Of a stretch of DNA of 43,112 bases, positions 14,488-22,821 are shown one piece after another. Origin of the DNA: an uncultured Bacilli bacterium (lineage in GTDB: Bacteria > Bacillota_I > Bacilli_A > RF39 > UBA660); NCBI GenBank assembly GCA_934149325.1, contig CAKPEJ010000007.1, positions 1 through 43,112 on the forward strand, read 5' to 3'. The notes under the pieces are model-generated. The model saw nothing but the letters and a program-made list of their open reading frames with translations, did no database searches and was not told the origin of the DNA. The first letter of the stretch is position 1, and each line of letters begins with the position of its first letter. The position numbers and the translations under genes are program-made.

Positions 14488-17400
14488 TGGATGCAAATAA
14501 ATTTGAAGGTATAAAAATATCTATTGCTTCTCCTGAAAAAATTCGTGAATGGTCATATGGTGAAGTAAAAAAACCAGAAACAATAAACTATCGTACTTTA
14601 AAACCAGAAAGAGATGGTTTATTCTGTGAAAAAATCTTTGGTCCAACTAAAGATTACGAATGTTCTTGTGGTAAATACAAGAGATTAAGATATAAAGATA
14701 TAATATGTGATAGATGTGGTGTTGAAGTTACAAAAGCGAAAGTACGTCGTGAACGTATGGGACATATTGAACTTGCTACACCAGTCTCTCATATCTGGTT
14801 CTTTAAAGGTGTACCATCTCGTATGGGACTTGTTCTAGATATGTCTCCAAGAGACTTAGAAGAAGTTTTATACTTTGTTTCATATGTTGTTATTAATCCA
14901 GGAAATGCACCTCTTGAGAAAAAACAAACTTTATCAGATAAAGAATATAGAGTTTATTATGAAAAATATGGAGATGGATTTGAAGTTGGAATGGGTGCTG
15001 AGGCTATAAAGAAACTTCTTAAAGAAGTAGATTTAGATGCTGAAATTAAAAAGATTCAAGAAGAATTAGAAGGTGCTCAAGAACAAAAGAGAACAAGATT
15101 ATTAAAGAGATTAGAAATTTTAGACTCATTAAATGAATCAGGAAATAGACCTGAATGGATGATACTAGATGTTATTCCAGTAATTCCACCAGAACTTAGA
15201 CCAATGATTCAACTTGATGGTGGTAGATTTGCAACATCAGATTTAAATGATTTATATAGACGTGTTATTAATCGTAATAATCGTTTGAAAAAATTACTTG
15301 AATTAGGTGCGCCATCAATAATTGTACAAAATGAAAAACGTATGCTTCAAGAAGCAGTAGATGCCTTATTTGATAACGGAAGACGTGGAAGAAACGTAAC
15401 AGGTCCATCAAATAGACCATTAAAATCACTTTCTAGCATGCTTAAAGGTAAACAAGGTAGATTTAGACAAAACTTATTAGGTAAACGTGTTGATTATTCA
15501 GGACGTTCAGTTATAGTTGTTGGTCCAAATTTAAAAATGTATCAATGTGGTATTCCAAAAGAAATGGCTCTAGAGTTATTTAAACCACATGTTATTCGTG
15601 GACTTGTTGAAAAAGAAATAGTTCACAATATTAAATCTGCTAAAAAGATGATTGAAAATCAAGATGATAGAGTATGGGATATTGTAGAAGAAGTAATTAA
15701 AGAACATCCAGTTTTATTAAACCGTGCCCCTACATTACATAGATTAGGTATTCAAGCATTTGAACCAAAATTAATAGATGGAAAAGCAATAAGACTTCAT
15801 CCGTTAGTTTGTACAGCATTTAATGCTGACTTCGATGGTGACCAAATGGCTGTTCACGTACCATTATCTGAAGAGGCTCAAGCAGAAGCTAAAATATTAA
15901 TGCTAGGATCTAATAACATCCTTGCACCAAGTAGTGGTAAACCAATTGTTACACCATCACAAGATATGGTTTTAGGTAATTACTATTTAACTATGGAAAA
16001 AGCAAATGAAGATGAAGGTAGAGTATTTAAAGATGTTAATGATGCATTAATGGCTTATGAGAGAAGAGAAATCGATCTTCATACAAGACTTGCATTACCT
16101 GTTAGTTCATTTAAACATAAAGTATTTATGGATAGTCAAAAAGACAAATATTTAGTAACTACAGTAGGAAAATTAAAATTTAATGAAATTTTACCTGATG
16201 CATATCAATATATAAATGATGGAACTAGTGAAAATATTGAACGTATTACACCTAGTAAATACTTTATATCAAGAGGAGAAAATATAAAGGAATTTATTCA
16301 TAATTTACCATTAACTGATCCAATTCCTAAAAAAGGATTACAAAATATAATTGCTCAAGTATTTAAGAGATATAAAACAACAGAAACTTCTATAATGCTT
16401 GATAAATTAAAAGACTTAGGATTTAAATATTCAACTGTTTCTGGTATCACAATGTCAGCATTTGATGTTATGACTAGTGAAAACAAAGAAGAAATAATTG
16501 CAAATGGTAAAAAGAAAGTTGAACAAATTACTAAACAATATAAAAGAGGTTTAATTACTGAAAAAGAACGTTATGAAAAAGTACTAGAAGTTTGGAGTAA
16601 TGCTAATGAAGAAATACAAGCAGAACTTGCTCAAATAGCTAAAAATAATCCAGACAATGATGTATTCATAATGATGAATTCAGGTGCTCGTGGTAGTATG
16701 GGACAATTTGGACAACTTGCTGGAATGCGTGGACTTATGGCTAAACCAAATGGTATGACCGTTGAAATTCCAATTACTTCAAACTTTAAAGAAGGTTTAA
16801 CAGTTTCTGAATACTTCTTATCTACACATGGTACACGTAAAGGTAACGTTGATACAGCATTAAAAACTGCAAACTCTGGTTATTTGACAAGACGTTTAGT
16901 AGATGTTGTTCAAGATGTTATTGTAAAAGAAGAAGATTGTGGAACTATTCAAGGTGTAGTAGTTGAAGCATTTATTAATGATAAAGATGGTAGTATTATT
17001 GAACCATTATCAGAACGTATAATTGGTAGATATACTAATAAGAAGATTTTAAATCCAGAAACAAAAGAAATGATAGTAGATAAAAATGAACTTATCACAG
17101 AACAAATTGCAGATAAGATCATTAAAGCTGGTATAACAGCTGTAGAAATAAGAACAACATTAACATGTAAAACACCAGAAGGTGTATGTCAAAAATGTTA
17201 TGGACGTAACCTTGCAACTAGTAATCCTGTTGAAGTTGGTGAAGCTGTTGGTATAATGGCTGCTCAATCAATAGGTGAACCTGGTACACAGCTTACAATG
17301 CGTACATTCCATAGTGGTGGAGTTGCTGCAGGTGAAGATATAACTCAAGGTCTTCCTCGTGTTGAAGAATTATTTGAAGCACGTAATCCAAAAGTTAAAG

Positions 17401-18113
17401 CTACAGTTGCTGAAATAGCTGGTAAAATAACAAATATTGATGATCAAAATGGTAAGTTTAAGATTAGTATTACTAATGATAAGGAAACAAGAGAACAAAC
17501 TACAAACTATGGTGTTAAACTTCGTGTTAAAGTTGGTGATGAAGTTAAACCTGGTGATATGTTAAATGAAGGTTCTATTAATCCAAAAGAATTATTAGCA
17601 GTTACTGATCCAATAACTGTTCAATCATATATTGTTCAAGAAGTTCAAAAAGTATATCGTTCTCAAGGTGTTGATATTTCTGATAAACACGTTGAAATGA
17701 TTGCTCGTAAAATGATTGCAAGAATGAGAATCGTTGATAGTGGAGATACAAACTTATTAAGTGGAAAAGTTGTTTCATTACATGATTTCCGTGAAGTTAA
17801 TAAGAAAGTTATTCTTGAAGGTAAAAAACCTGCTACTGCAAGACCAATATTACTTGGTATTACAAAAGCAGCTCTTGAAACAGATTCATTCTTATCAGCA
17901 GCATCATTCCAAGAAACAACAAGAATATTGACTGATGCAGCTATAAAAGGAAAAGTAGATCATTTACAAGGATTAAAGGAAAACGTTATTATTGGTAAAT
18001 TAATACCAGCTGGTACTGGATTAAAGAAATATTCAAAAGTAGATTTCTCTTTAGAAAATGATTTCTTTGATGAAGAACCACTTGACGTTTTAGAAGAAGA
18101 ATTAGTTGATTAA
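14487..18113 (+). CDS. rpoC: DNA-directed RNA polymerase subunit beta'
   Basis: A 1208-residue beta' subunit. The N-terminal zinc ribbon is CSCGKYKRLRYKDIICDRCG (about residues 60-79); the active-site magnesium motif NADFDGDQMAVHVPL lies near 449-463; a second zinc site is formed by CKTPEGVCQKCYGR with its upstream cysteines; the trigger loop and bridge helix follow (GARGSMGQFGQLAGMRGLM). Translationally coupled to rpoB. A terminator overlaps the last codons. Confidence 0.97.
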   Translation: MDANKFEGIKISIASPEKIREWSYGEVKKPETINYRTLKPERDGLFCEKIFGPTKDYECSCGKYKRLRYKDIICDRCGVEVTKAKVRRERMGHIELATPVSHIWFFKGVPSRMGLVLDMSPRDLEEVLYFVSYVVINPGNAPLEKKQTLSDKEYRVYYEKYGDGFEVGMGAEAIKKLLKEVDLDAEIKKIQEELEGAQEQKRTRLLKRLEILDSLNESGNRPEWMILDVIPVIPPELRPMIQLDGGRFATSDLNDLYRRVINRNNRLKKLLELGAPSIIVQNEKRMLQEAVDALFDNGRRGRNVTGPSNRPLKSLSSMLKGKQGRFRQNLLGKRVDYSGRSVIVVGPNLKMYQCGIPKEMALELFKPHVIRGLVEKEIVHNIKSAKKMIENQDDRVWDIVEEVIKEHPVLLNRAPTLHRLGIQAFEPKLIDGKAIRLHPLVCTAFNADFDGDQMAVHVPLSEEAQAEAKILMLGSNNILAPSSGKPIVTPSQDMVLGNYYLTMEKANEDEGRVFKDVNDALMAYERREIDLHTRLALPVSSFKHKVFMDSQKDKYLVTTVGKLKFNEILPDAYQYINDGTSENIERITPSKYFISRGENIKEFIHNLPLTDPIPKKGLQNIIAQVFKRYKTTETSIMLDKLKDLGFKYSTVSGITMSAFDVMTSENKEEIIANGKKKVEQITKQYKRGLITEKERYEKVLEVWSNANEEIQAELAQIAKNNPDNDVFIMMNSGARGSMGQFGQLAGMRGLMAKPNGMTVEIPITSNFKEGLTVSEYFLSTHGTRKGNVDTALKTANSGYLTRRLVDVVQDVIVKEEDCGTIQGVVVEAFINDKDGSIIEPLSERIIGRYTNKKILNPETKEMIVDKNELITEQIADKIIKAGITAVEIRTTLTCKTPEGVCQKCYGRNLATSNPVEVGEAVGIMAAQSIGEPGTQLTMRTFHSGGVAAGEDITQGLPRVEELFEARNPKVKATVAEIAGKITNIDDQNGKFKISITNDKETREQTTNYGVKLRVKVGDEVKPGDMLNEGSINPKELLAVTDPITVQSYIVQEVQKVYRSQGVDISDKHVEMIARKMIARMRIVDSGDTNLLSGKVVSLHDFREVNKKVILEGKKPATARPILLGITKAALETDSFLSAASFQETTRILTDAAIKGKVDHLQGLKENVIIGKLIPAGTGLKKYSKVDFSLENDFFDEEPLDVLEEELVD

Positions 18114-18125
18114 TTCTTCTTTTTT
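18095..18125 (+). terminator. Rho-independent terminator of rpoBC
   Basis: Perfect 10-bp stem (18095-18104 with 18111-18120), six-base loop, T-run. The upstream arm is rpoC coding sequence. Confidence 0.85.
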
Positions 18126-18155
18126 ATATATAATTAATAAAAGAGGTGTATATTT

Positions 18156-18461
18156 ATGTATTGTGAAAAATGTGGTTCAAAAATAAATGAAGATTCAGTT
18201 TTTTGTTCAGAGTGTGGTTATAATTTAAAGAGTAACAATAATATTGTTGTAGAAAATGAAGGATCTGAAACATTTTGTTTTGGATTACTTGGATTTTTTT
18301 GTCCAATTGCTGGTCTAGTTCTTTATTTAGTATGGAAAGATACAAAACCAAAATCATCAAAATATGCTGGAATAGGAGCATTAATTAATGTTGGTTTATC
18401 ATTATTGTTAGTTTTACTATATATTATCTTAATAGCATTTGCTCTTGCAGCATCATTATAA
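18156..18461 (+). CDS. Zinc-ribbon membrane protein
   Basis: A 101-residue protein beginning with a four-cysteine zinc ribbon (MYCEKCGSKINEDSVFCSECG), a Ser/Asn-rich linker, then two hydrophobic segments (about 44-60 and 73-100) separated by WKDTKPKSSKYAG. Such proteins (zinc_ribbon_2 plus membrane domain) are common in Firmicutes with no settled role; regulatory or envelope-stress functions have been proposed. GAGGTG precedes the ATG. A weak terminator follows. Confidence 0.82.
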   Translation: MYCEKCGSKINEDSVFCSECGYNLKSNNNIVVENEGSETFCFGLLGFFCPIAGLVLYLVWKDTKPKSSKYAGIGALINVGLSLLLVLLYIILIAFALAASL

Positions 18462-18466
18462 AATTT

Positions 18467-18488
18467 CGGATATTAAATCCGTTTTTTT
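18467..18488 (+). terminator. Short rho-independent terminator
   Basis: Five-bp stem (18467-18471 with 18477-18481), five-base loop, T-run of seven. Confidence 0.65.
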
Positions 18489-18540
18489 ATTTTTAATTTA
18501 TTAAAATAAGTGTTATAATATATGCCAAAGGAATGATTAT

Positions 18541-19872
18541 ATGGATAAATCACTTGAATTTATTGAACAATATGTAAAAGAAAATGATACTGTTGTATGT
18601 GCCACTTCTGGTGGATCTGATTCAATGGTATTAATTAATTTACTTTTATTATATAGAAAAAAAGTTGATATTAAGATAATCTGTGCTCATGTTAATCATT
18701 TACTTAGAGAAGAAAGTAATGAAGAATATGAATTTGTAAAAAAATTTTGCAACGATAATGATGTTATTTTTGAAGGAACAAAATTTGATGATTATAAAAA
18801 AGGAAATATAGAAGCACAAGCACATAAAAAGAGGTATGATTTTTTCTATAATATAGTAAAAAAATATAATGCTAAATATTTATTTACAGCACATCATGGA
18901 GATGATTTAGTAGAAACTATTTTGATGAAACTAACAAGGGGTTCTTCATTAAATGGATATATAGGGTTTGATTATATTTTAAAGCTTAAAGAATATACAA
19001 TTTTAAGGCCACTTGTATTTTATACAAAAGATGAAATAAGAAAGTATGCTGAAGATAATAAAATAGAATATAGAGAAGATAAGACAAATTCTAGTGATTT
19101 ATATACAAGAAATAGGTATAGAAAATATGTATTACCATTTTTAAAAAAAGAAAATAAAGATGTACACTTAAAATATTTAAAATATAATGAGCTTTTAAAA
19201 GAAAATAATGATTATATAGATAGAGAAGTAGAAAAAGCATATGATGAAGTATGTAAAGATAATATTATTGATATAAATAAAATTTTAAGTATGGATATAT
19301 TTCTTACAAAAAAAGTAATATATAAATTTTTACAAGAAAATTTAAATAGTAAAGTAGGATTTATAGAATCTAAACATATTGAATATATAATTAATTCAAT
19401 TAAAACAAATAAACCAAATATTCAAATAGATTTACCTTGTGGTTTAATATTAAAGAAAAAATATAATTGTTTATCTATAGATTCATATATGAAATATGAT
19501 GATTATAAGTTAGAAATAAATGGTGAAGTAAAGGTTCCATATGGAAAGATAAAGAAAGTATCTGATACATCTTTAACAAATAATTATGTGTGTTATTTAG
19601 ATAGTAAAAATATAAAATTACCTTTATATGTTAGAAATAAAAAAGATGGCGACTATATATACTTGCTTGGTTCAGGTAATAGAAAAAAGATAAAAGATAT
19701 ATTTATAAATGAAAAAATAGATGTTGATAAAAGAAAAGATTATCCAATTGTAGTTGATAGTAATGATAATGTAATATGGTTGCCAGGAATAAAAAAATCT
19801 AAATATGATACCATAAAAACAGGAAAGTATGATATAATATTATGGTATGACAAGGAGGAAGAAAATGAGTAA
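18541..19872 (+). CDS. tilS: tRNA(Ile)-lysidine synthase
   Basis: A 443-residue TilS that changes the wobble C of tRNA-Ile(CAU) to lysidine, essential for reading AUA, which is a very frequent codon here. The N-terminal PP-loop ATPase motif is CATSGGSDSMVL (about 20-31), followed by ICAHVNHLLREES and FTAHHGDDLVETILMKLTRG; the C-terminal domain has LYVRNKKDGDYIYLLGSGNRKKIKD, seen in two parts. An extended TGtTATAAT (18511-18519) lies upstream. It overlaps ftsH by 8 bases. Bacillus has hprT between tilS and ftsH; it is missing here. Confidence 0.95.
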   Translation: MDKSLEFIEQYVKENDTVVCATSGGSDSMVLINLLLLYRKKVDIKIICAHVNHLLREESNEEYEFVKKFCNDNDVIFEGTKFDDYKKGNIEAQAHKKRYDFFYNIVKKYNAKYLFTAHHGDDLVETILMKLTRGSSLNGYIGFDYILKLKEYTILRPLVFYTKDEIRKYAEDNKIEYREDKTNSSDLYTRNRYRKYVLPFLKKENKDVHLKYLKYNELLKENNDYIDREVEKAYDEVCKDNIIDINKILSMDIFLTKKVIYKFLQENLNSKVGFIESKHIEYIINSIKTNKPNIQIDLPCGLILKKKYNCLSIDSYMKYDDYKLEINGEVKVPYGKIKKVSDTSLTNNYVCYLDSKNIKLPLYVRNKKDGDYIYLLGSGNRKKIKDIFINEKIDVDKRKDYPIVVDSNDNVIWLPGIKKSKYDTIKTGKYDIILWYDKEEENE

Positions 19873-21745
19873 TAAAGTAAAAAGAAATATTAGTCCATAT
19901 ATAGCACTTTTATTTGTAATATTAGTTGTATATTTTATAACTGGACTTGGTAGTACAAAAATAAATGATTTATCTTATGGTGAATTTAAAAAAGAATTAA
20001 AAGATAACAATGTTAAAGTTGTTGATATATCACCAAATTCAAAGGGGTCAACATATGATGTTACTGGATCATTGAAGGATTATAAAAAAGGAGAAAAGTA
20101 TTATGTTGTTGCACCACTAACTGATGAGACTATAAATTATATAACAAAGATGCAACAAAAGAATGGGTTTAAAATGAATGTTTCTGCAGATCCAGCAAGT
20201 AGTGCAATTGTTACATTTATAACTAATGTATTGCCTTATATAATACTTGCCGGTGTTGTATTATGGTTCTTTTCAAAACAAATAAGTAGTAATAATAAAT
20301 CTATGGATTTTGGTAAAAGCAAAGCAAAATTAAGTGAAGATAAAAATAAAGTAACATTTAAAGATGTTGCAGGTTTAGATGAAGAAAAAGAAGAATTAGA
20401 AGAGTTAATAGAATTTTTAAAAAATCCTAAAAAGTTTACTAAAATGGGAGCAAGAATTCCAAAAGGAGTACTATTAGTTGGTAATCCAGGAACAGGTAAA
20501 ACATTACTTGCTAAAGCAGTTGCTGGAGAAGCAAATGTTCCATTTTATTTTATAAGTGGTTCTGATTTTGTTGAATTATTTGTAGGTATTGGAGCATCTC
20601 GTGTTAGAGATATGTTTAGACAAGCAAAACAAACTGCGCCATGTTTAATATTTATAGATGAAATAGATGCTGTTGGTAGACAAAGAGGAACAGGTTTAGG
20701 TGGAGGACACGATGAAAGAGAACAAACACTTAACCAATTATTAACAGAGATGGATGGTTTTGGTGCAAATGAAGGAATAATAATAATGGCTGCAACAAAT
20801 AGACCAGATGTATTAGATCCTGCATTACTTAGACCAGGTAGATTTGATAGACAAATTACAGTAGGACTTCCAGATATAAAAGGAAGAGAAGAAATATTAG
20901 CTGTTCATGCTAAAAATAAAACTTTTGATAAAAATGTAAAATTAAAAAATATTGCTAGAAGAACTGTTGGTTTTTCAGGAGCTGATTTAGAAAACTTATT
21001 AAATGAGGCAGCTTTATTAACAGTTAGAAGAAATAAAGAAGCAATTGGAATGTCTGAACTTGATGAAGCATATGATAGAGTAATTATGGGACCTGCAAAG
21101 AAATCACATCAATTTACAGATCATGAAAAGAAAGTAGTTGCATATCATGAAGCTGGGCATGCTGTTGTTGGTATTAAACTTGATGGAGCAAATGATGTAC
21201 AAAAGGTAACAATTATTCCAAGAGGTGCAGCTGGAGGATATAATTTAATGCTTCCAAAAGAAGAGAAGTATTTATCAACAAAAAGTGAATTGTTAGATGA
21301 GATAAGTGGTTTCTTAGGCGGAAGAGTTGCTGAAGAACTTGTATTTAAAGAAGTAACTACAGGTGCTCATAATGATTTTGAAAAAGCTACAAAAATTGCA
21401 AGAGCAATGGTAACTGAATATGGTATGAGTGATTTAGGTCCAGTTCAATTTGAACATCAAGAATCAAGTGTATTCTTAGGTAGAGATTATAATAAGAGTA
21501 GAAACTTTTCAGGTCAAGTAGCATACCAAATAGACGAAGAAATAAGAAAAATTATTTCTGAAAGATATGCTGTTACTAAAAAGATCATAAGTTCAAATAT
21601 GGATTTGTTAGATTTAATAGCTAATGCTTTATTAGAAAAAGAAACTATTACAAAAGAAGAAATAGATTACCTAGTAGAACATAAAAAGTTACCTAACGAA
21701 GATGAAATAGAAGTAAAAAAAGAAACAAAGGCTAAAAAAGAATAG
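19865..21745 (+). CDS. ftsH: ATP-dependent zinc metalloprotease FtsH
   Basis: A 626-residue membrane-anchored AAA+ protease that degrades misfolded or regulatory membrane proteins. Order: membrane span (about 9-28), small extracytoplasmic domain, second span (about 118-140), AAA domain with Walker A GNPGTGKTLLAKA, Walker B LIFIDEIDAVGRQRG, the SRH arginine region (TNRPDVLDPALLRPGRFDRQ) and the zinc protease motif HEAGHAVV. ATG at 19865 has AAGGAGG six bases ahead; the ATG at 19847 overlaps it less plausibly. Overlaps tilS, so coupled. Confidence 0.96.
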   Translation: MSNKVKRNISPYIALLFVILVVYFITGLGSTKINDLSYGEFKKELKDNNVKVVDISPNSKGSTYDVTGSLKDYKKGEKYYVVAPLTDETINYITKMQQKNGFKMNVSADPASSAIVTFITNVLPYIILAGVVLWFFSKQISSNNKSMDFGKSKAKLSEDKNKVTFKDVAGLDEEKEELEELIEFLKNPKKFTKMGARIPKGVLLVGNPGTGKTLLAKAVAGEANVPFYFISGSDFVELFVGIGASRVRDMFRQAKQTAPCLIFIDEIDAVGRQRGTGLGGGHDEREQTLNQLLTEMDGFGANEGIIIMAATNRPDVLDPALLRPGRFDRQITVGLPDIKGREEILAVHAKNKTFDKNVKLKNIARRTVGFSGADLENLLNEAALLTVRRNKEAIGMSELDEAYDRVIMGPAKKSHQFTDHEKKVVAYHEAGHAVVGIKLDGANDVQKVTIIPRGAAGGYNLMLPKEEKYLSTKSELLDEISGFLGGRVAEELVFKEVTTGAHNDFEKATKIARAMVTEYGMSDLGPVQFEHQESSVFLGRDYNKSRNFSGQVAYQIDEEIRKIISERYAVTKKIISSNMDLLDLIANALLEKETITKEEIDYLVEHKKLPNEDEIEVKKETKAKKE

Positions 21746-21762
21746 TTTTTAGCTTTCTTTTT
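21728..21762 (+). terminator. Rho-independent terminator of tilS-ftsH
   Basis: Eleven-bp stem (21728-21738 with 21746-21756, one G-U), seven-base loop, T-rich tail; overlaps the ftsH end. Confidence 0.83.
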
Positions 21763-21772
21763 ATTTAAAATA

Positions 21773-21802
21773 TTGACATTTCTAATTAAAAAGTGTTATA
21801 TT
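21773..21802 (+). promoter_or_regulatory. SigA promoter of the str operon
   Basis: TTGACA (21773-21778), 18-bp spacer, extended TGt and TATATT (21797-21802). Confidence 0.8.
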
Positions 21803-21809
21803 ATTAGTG

Positions 21810-21890
21810 CTGATGAATTAAGTTTTGTAGTTTTTACAAAGCTTTAATTTATATCAAAAATGAAACACCAGGTAGTGTGTTAAGAAAGGA
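21810..21890 (+). promoter_or_regulatory. Leader RNA of rpsL
   Basis: The roughly 90-nt leader has a long bulged hairpin (AATTAAGTTTTGTA near 21817 pairing with TACAAAGCTTTAATT) and then a small ACACcaggtaGTGT hairpin just before the Shine-Dalgarno. It is probably a ribosomal-protein autoregulatory site (S12 or S7); ligand not provable from sequence. Confidence 0.5.
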
Positions 21891-21898
21891 GTAATAAA

Positions 21899-22315
21899 AT
21901 GCCTACAATTAACCAATTAGTAAGAAAAAACAGAAAAGCAAAAACTAAAAAGAGTAAATCTCCAGTTTTAGGTGTAAGATTAAATAGTTTAACTAAGAAA
22001 ACTACAGCAACAGCTTCACCTCAAAAACGTGGTGTATGTACTCGTGTTGGTACTAAAACACCTAAGAAACCAAACTCAGCATTACGTAAGTATGCTCGTG
22101 TAAGATTATCTAATGGTAAAGAAATTGATGCTTACATCCCAGGTGAAGGACACAACTTACAAGAACACAGTGTTGTACTTGTTCGTGGAGGACGTGTTAA
22201 GGACCTTATCGGTGTTAGATATCACATTATAAGAGGGACTATGGATACAGCAGGTGTTGCTGATAGAAGAAAAGGTCGTTCTAAATATGGTGCAAAAAAA
22301 CCAAAAAATAAATAA
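21899..22315 (+). CDS. rpsL: 30S ribosomal protein S12
   Basis: A 138-residue S12, in the decoding centre. Standard motifs PTINQLVRKNRKAK, KRGVCTRV, TPKKPNSALRKYARVRLSNG and the C-terminal RRKGRSKYGAKKPK are present. Lys42 (without Met) is wild type. The loop RVKDLPGVRYH reads RVKDLIGVRYH: the near-invariant proline (E. coli Pro90) is isoleucine, codon 22208-22210. Heads the str operon. Confidence 0.97.
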   Translation: MPTINQLVRKNRKAKTKKSKSPVLGVRLNSLTKKTTATASPQKRGVCTRVGTKTPKKPNSALRKYARVRLSNGKEIDAYIPGEGHNLQEHSVVLVRGGRVKDLIGVRYHIIRGTMDTAGVADRRKGRSKYGAKKPKNK

Positions 22316-22335
22316 TTCTTAGAAAGGAGAAAAAA

Positions 22336-22803
22336 ATGAGAAAAAGACGTGCAGTAAAAAGAGATGTTTTAGCAGATCCTATTTATAATTCAAAAGTTGT
22401 AACAAAACTTGTAAATCAAATTATGTTAGACGGTAAACGTGGTAAAGCTCAAACAATCGTTTATAAAGCATTTGATACTATTCAAGAAAGAACTAACGAA
22501 AATCCTCTTGATGTATTTACAAAAGCAATGGAAAATTTAACACCATCACTTGAAGTAAAATCAAGAAGAGTTGGTGGAGCTAATTACCAAGTTCCAGTTG
22601 AAGTAAGAGCAGATAGAGCTCAAGCATTGGCACTTCGTTGGTTAGTTAATGCTTCAAGAAGTAGAAGTGGTAAATCAATGGCTGAAAAATTATCAAATGA
22701 AATTATTGATGCATCAAATGAAACAGGTGCAGCATTTAAGAAAAAAGAAGATGTACATAGAATGGCAGAAGCTAATAAAGCATTTGCTCATTATAGATGG
22801 TAA
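22336..22803 (+). CDS. rpsG: 30S ribosomal protein S7
   Basis: A 155-residue S7, primary binder of the 16S rRNA 3' major domain. Recognised by MRKRRAVKRDVLADPIYNS, LMVNQIMLDGKRGKAQ-type VNQIMLDGKRGKAQ, and RRVGGANYQVPVEVRADRAQ. In the str operon 20 bases after rpsL and 18 before fusA, with AAAGGAG. Confidence 0.97.
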   Translation: MRKRRAVKRDVLADPIYNSKVVTKLVNQIMLDGKRGKAQTIVYKAFDTIQERTNENPLDVFTKAMENLTPSLEVKSRRVGGANYQVPVEVRADRAQALALRWLVNASRSRSGKSMAEKLSNEIIDASNETGAAFKKKEDVHRMAEANKAFAHYRW

Positions 22804-22821
22804 TAGGAAAGGAAATATATT

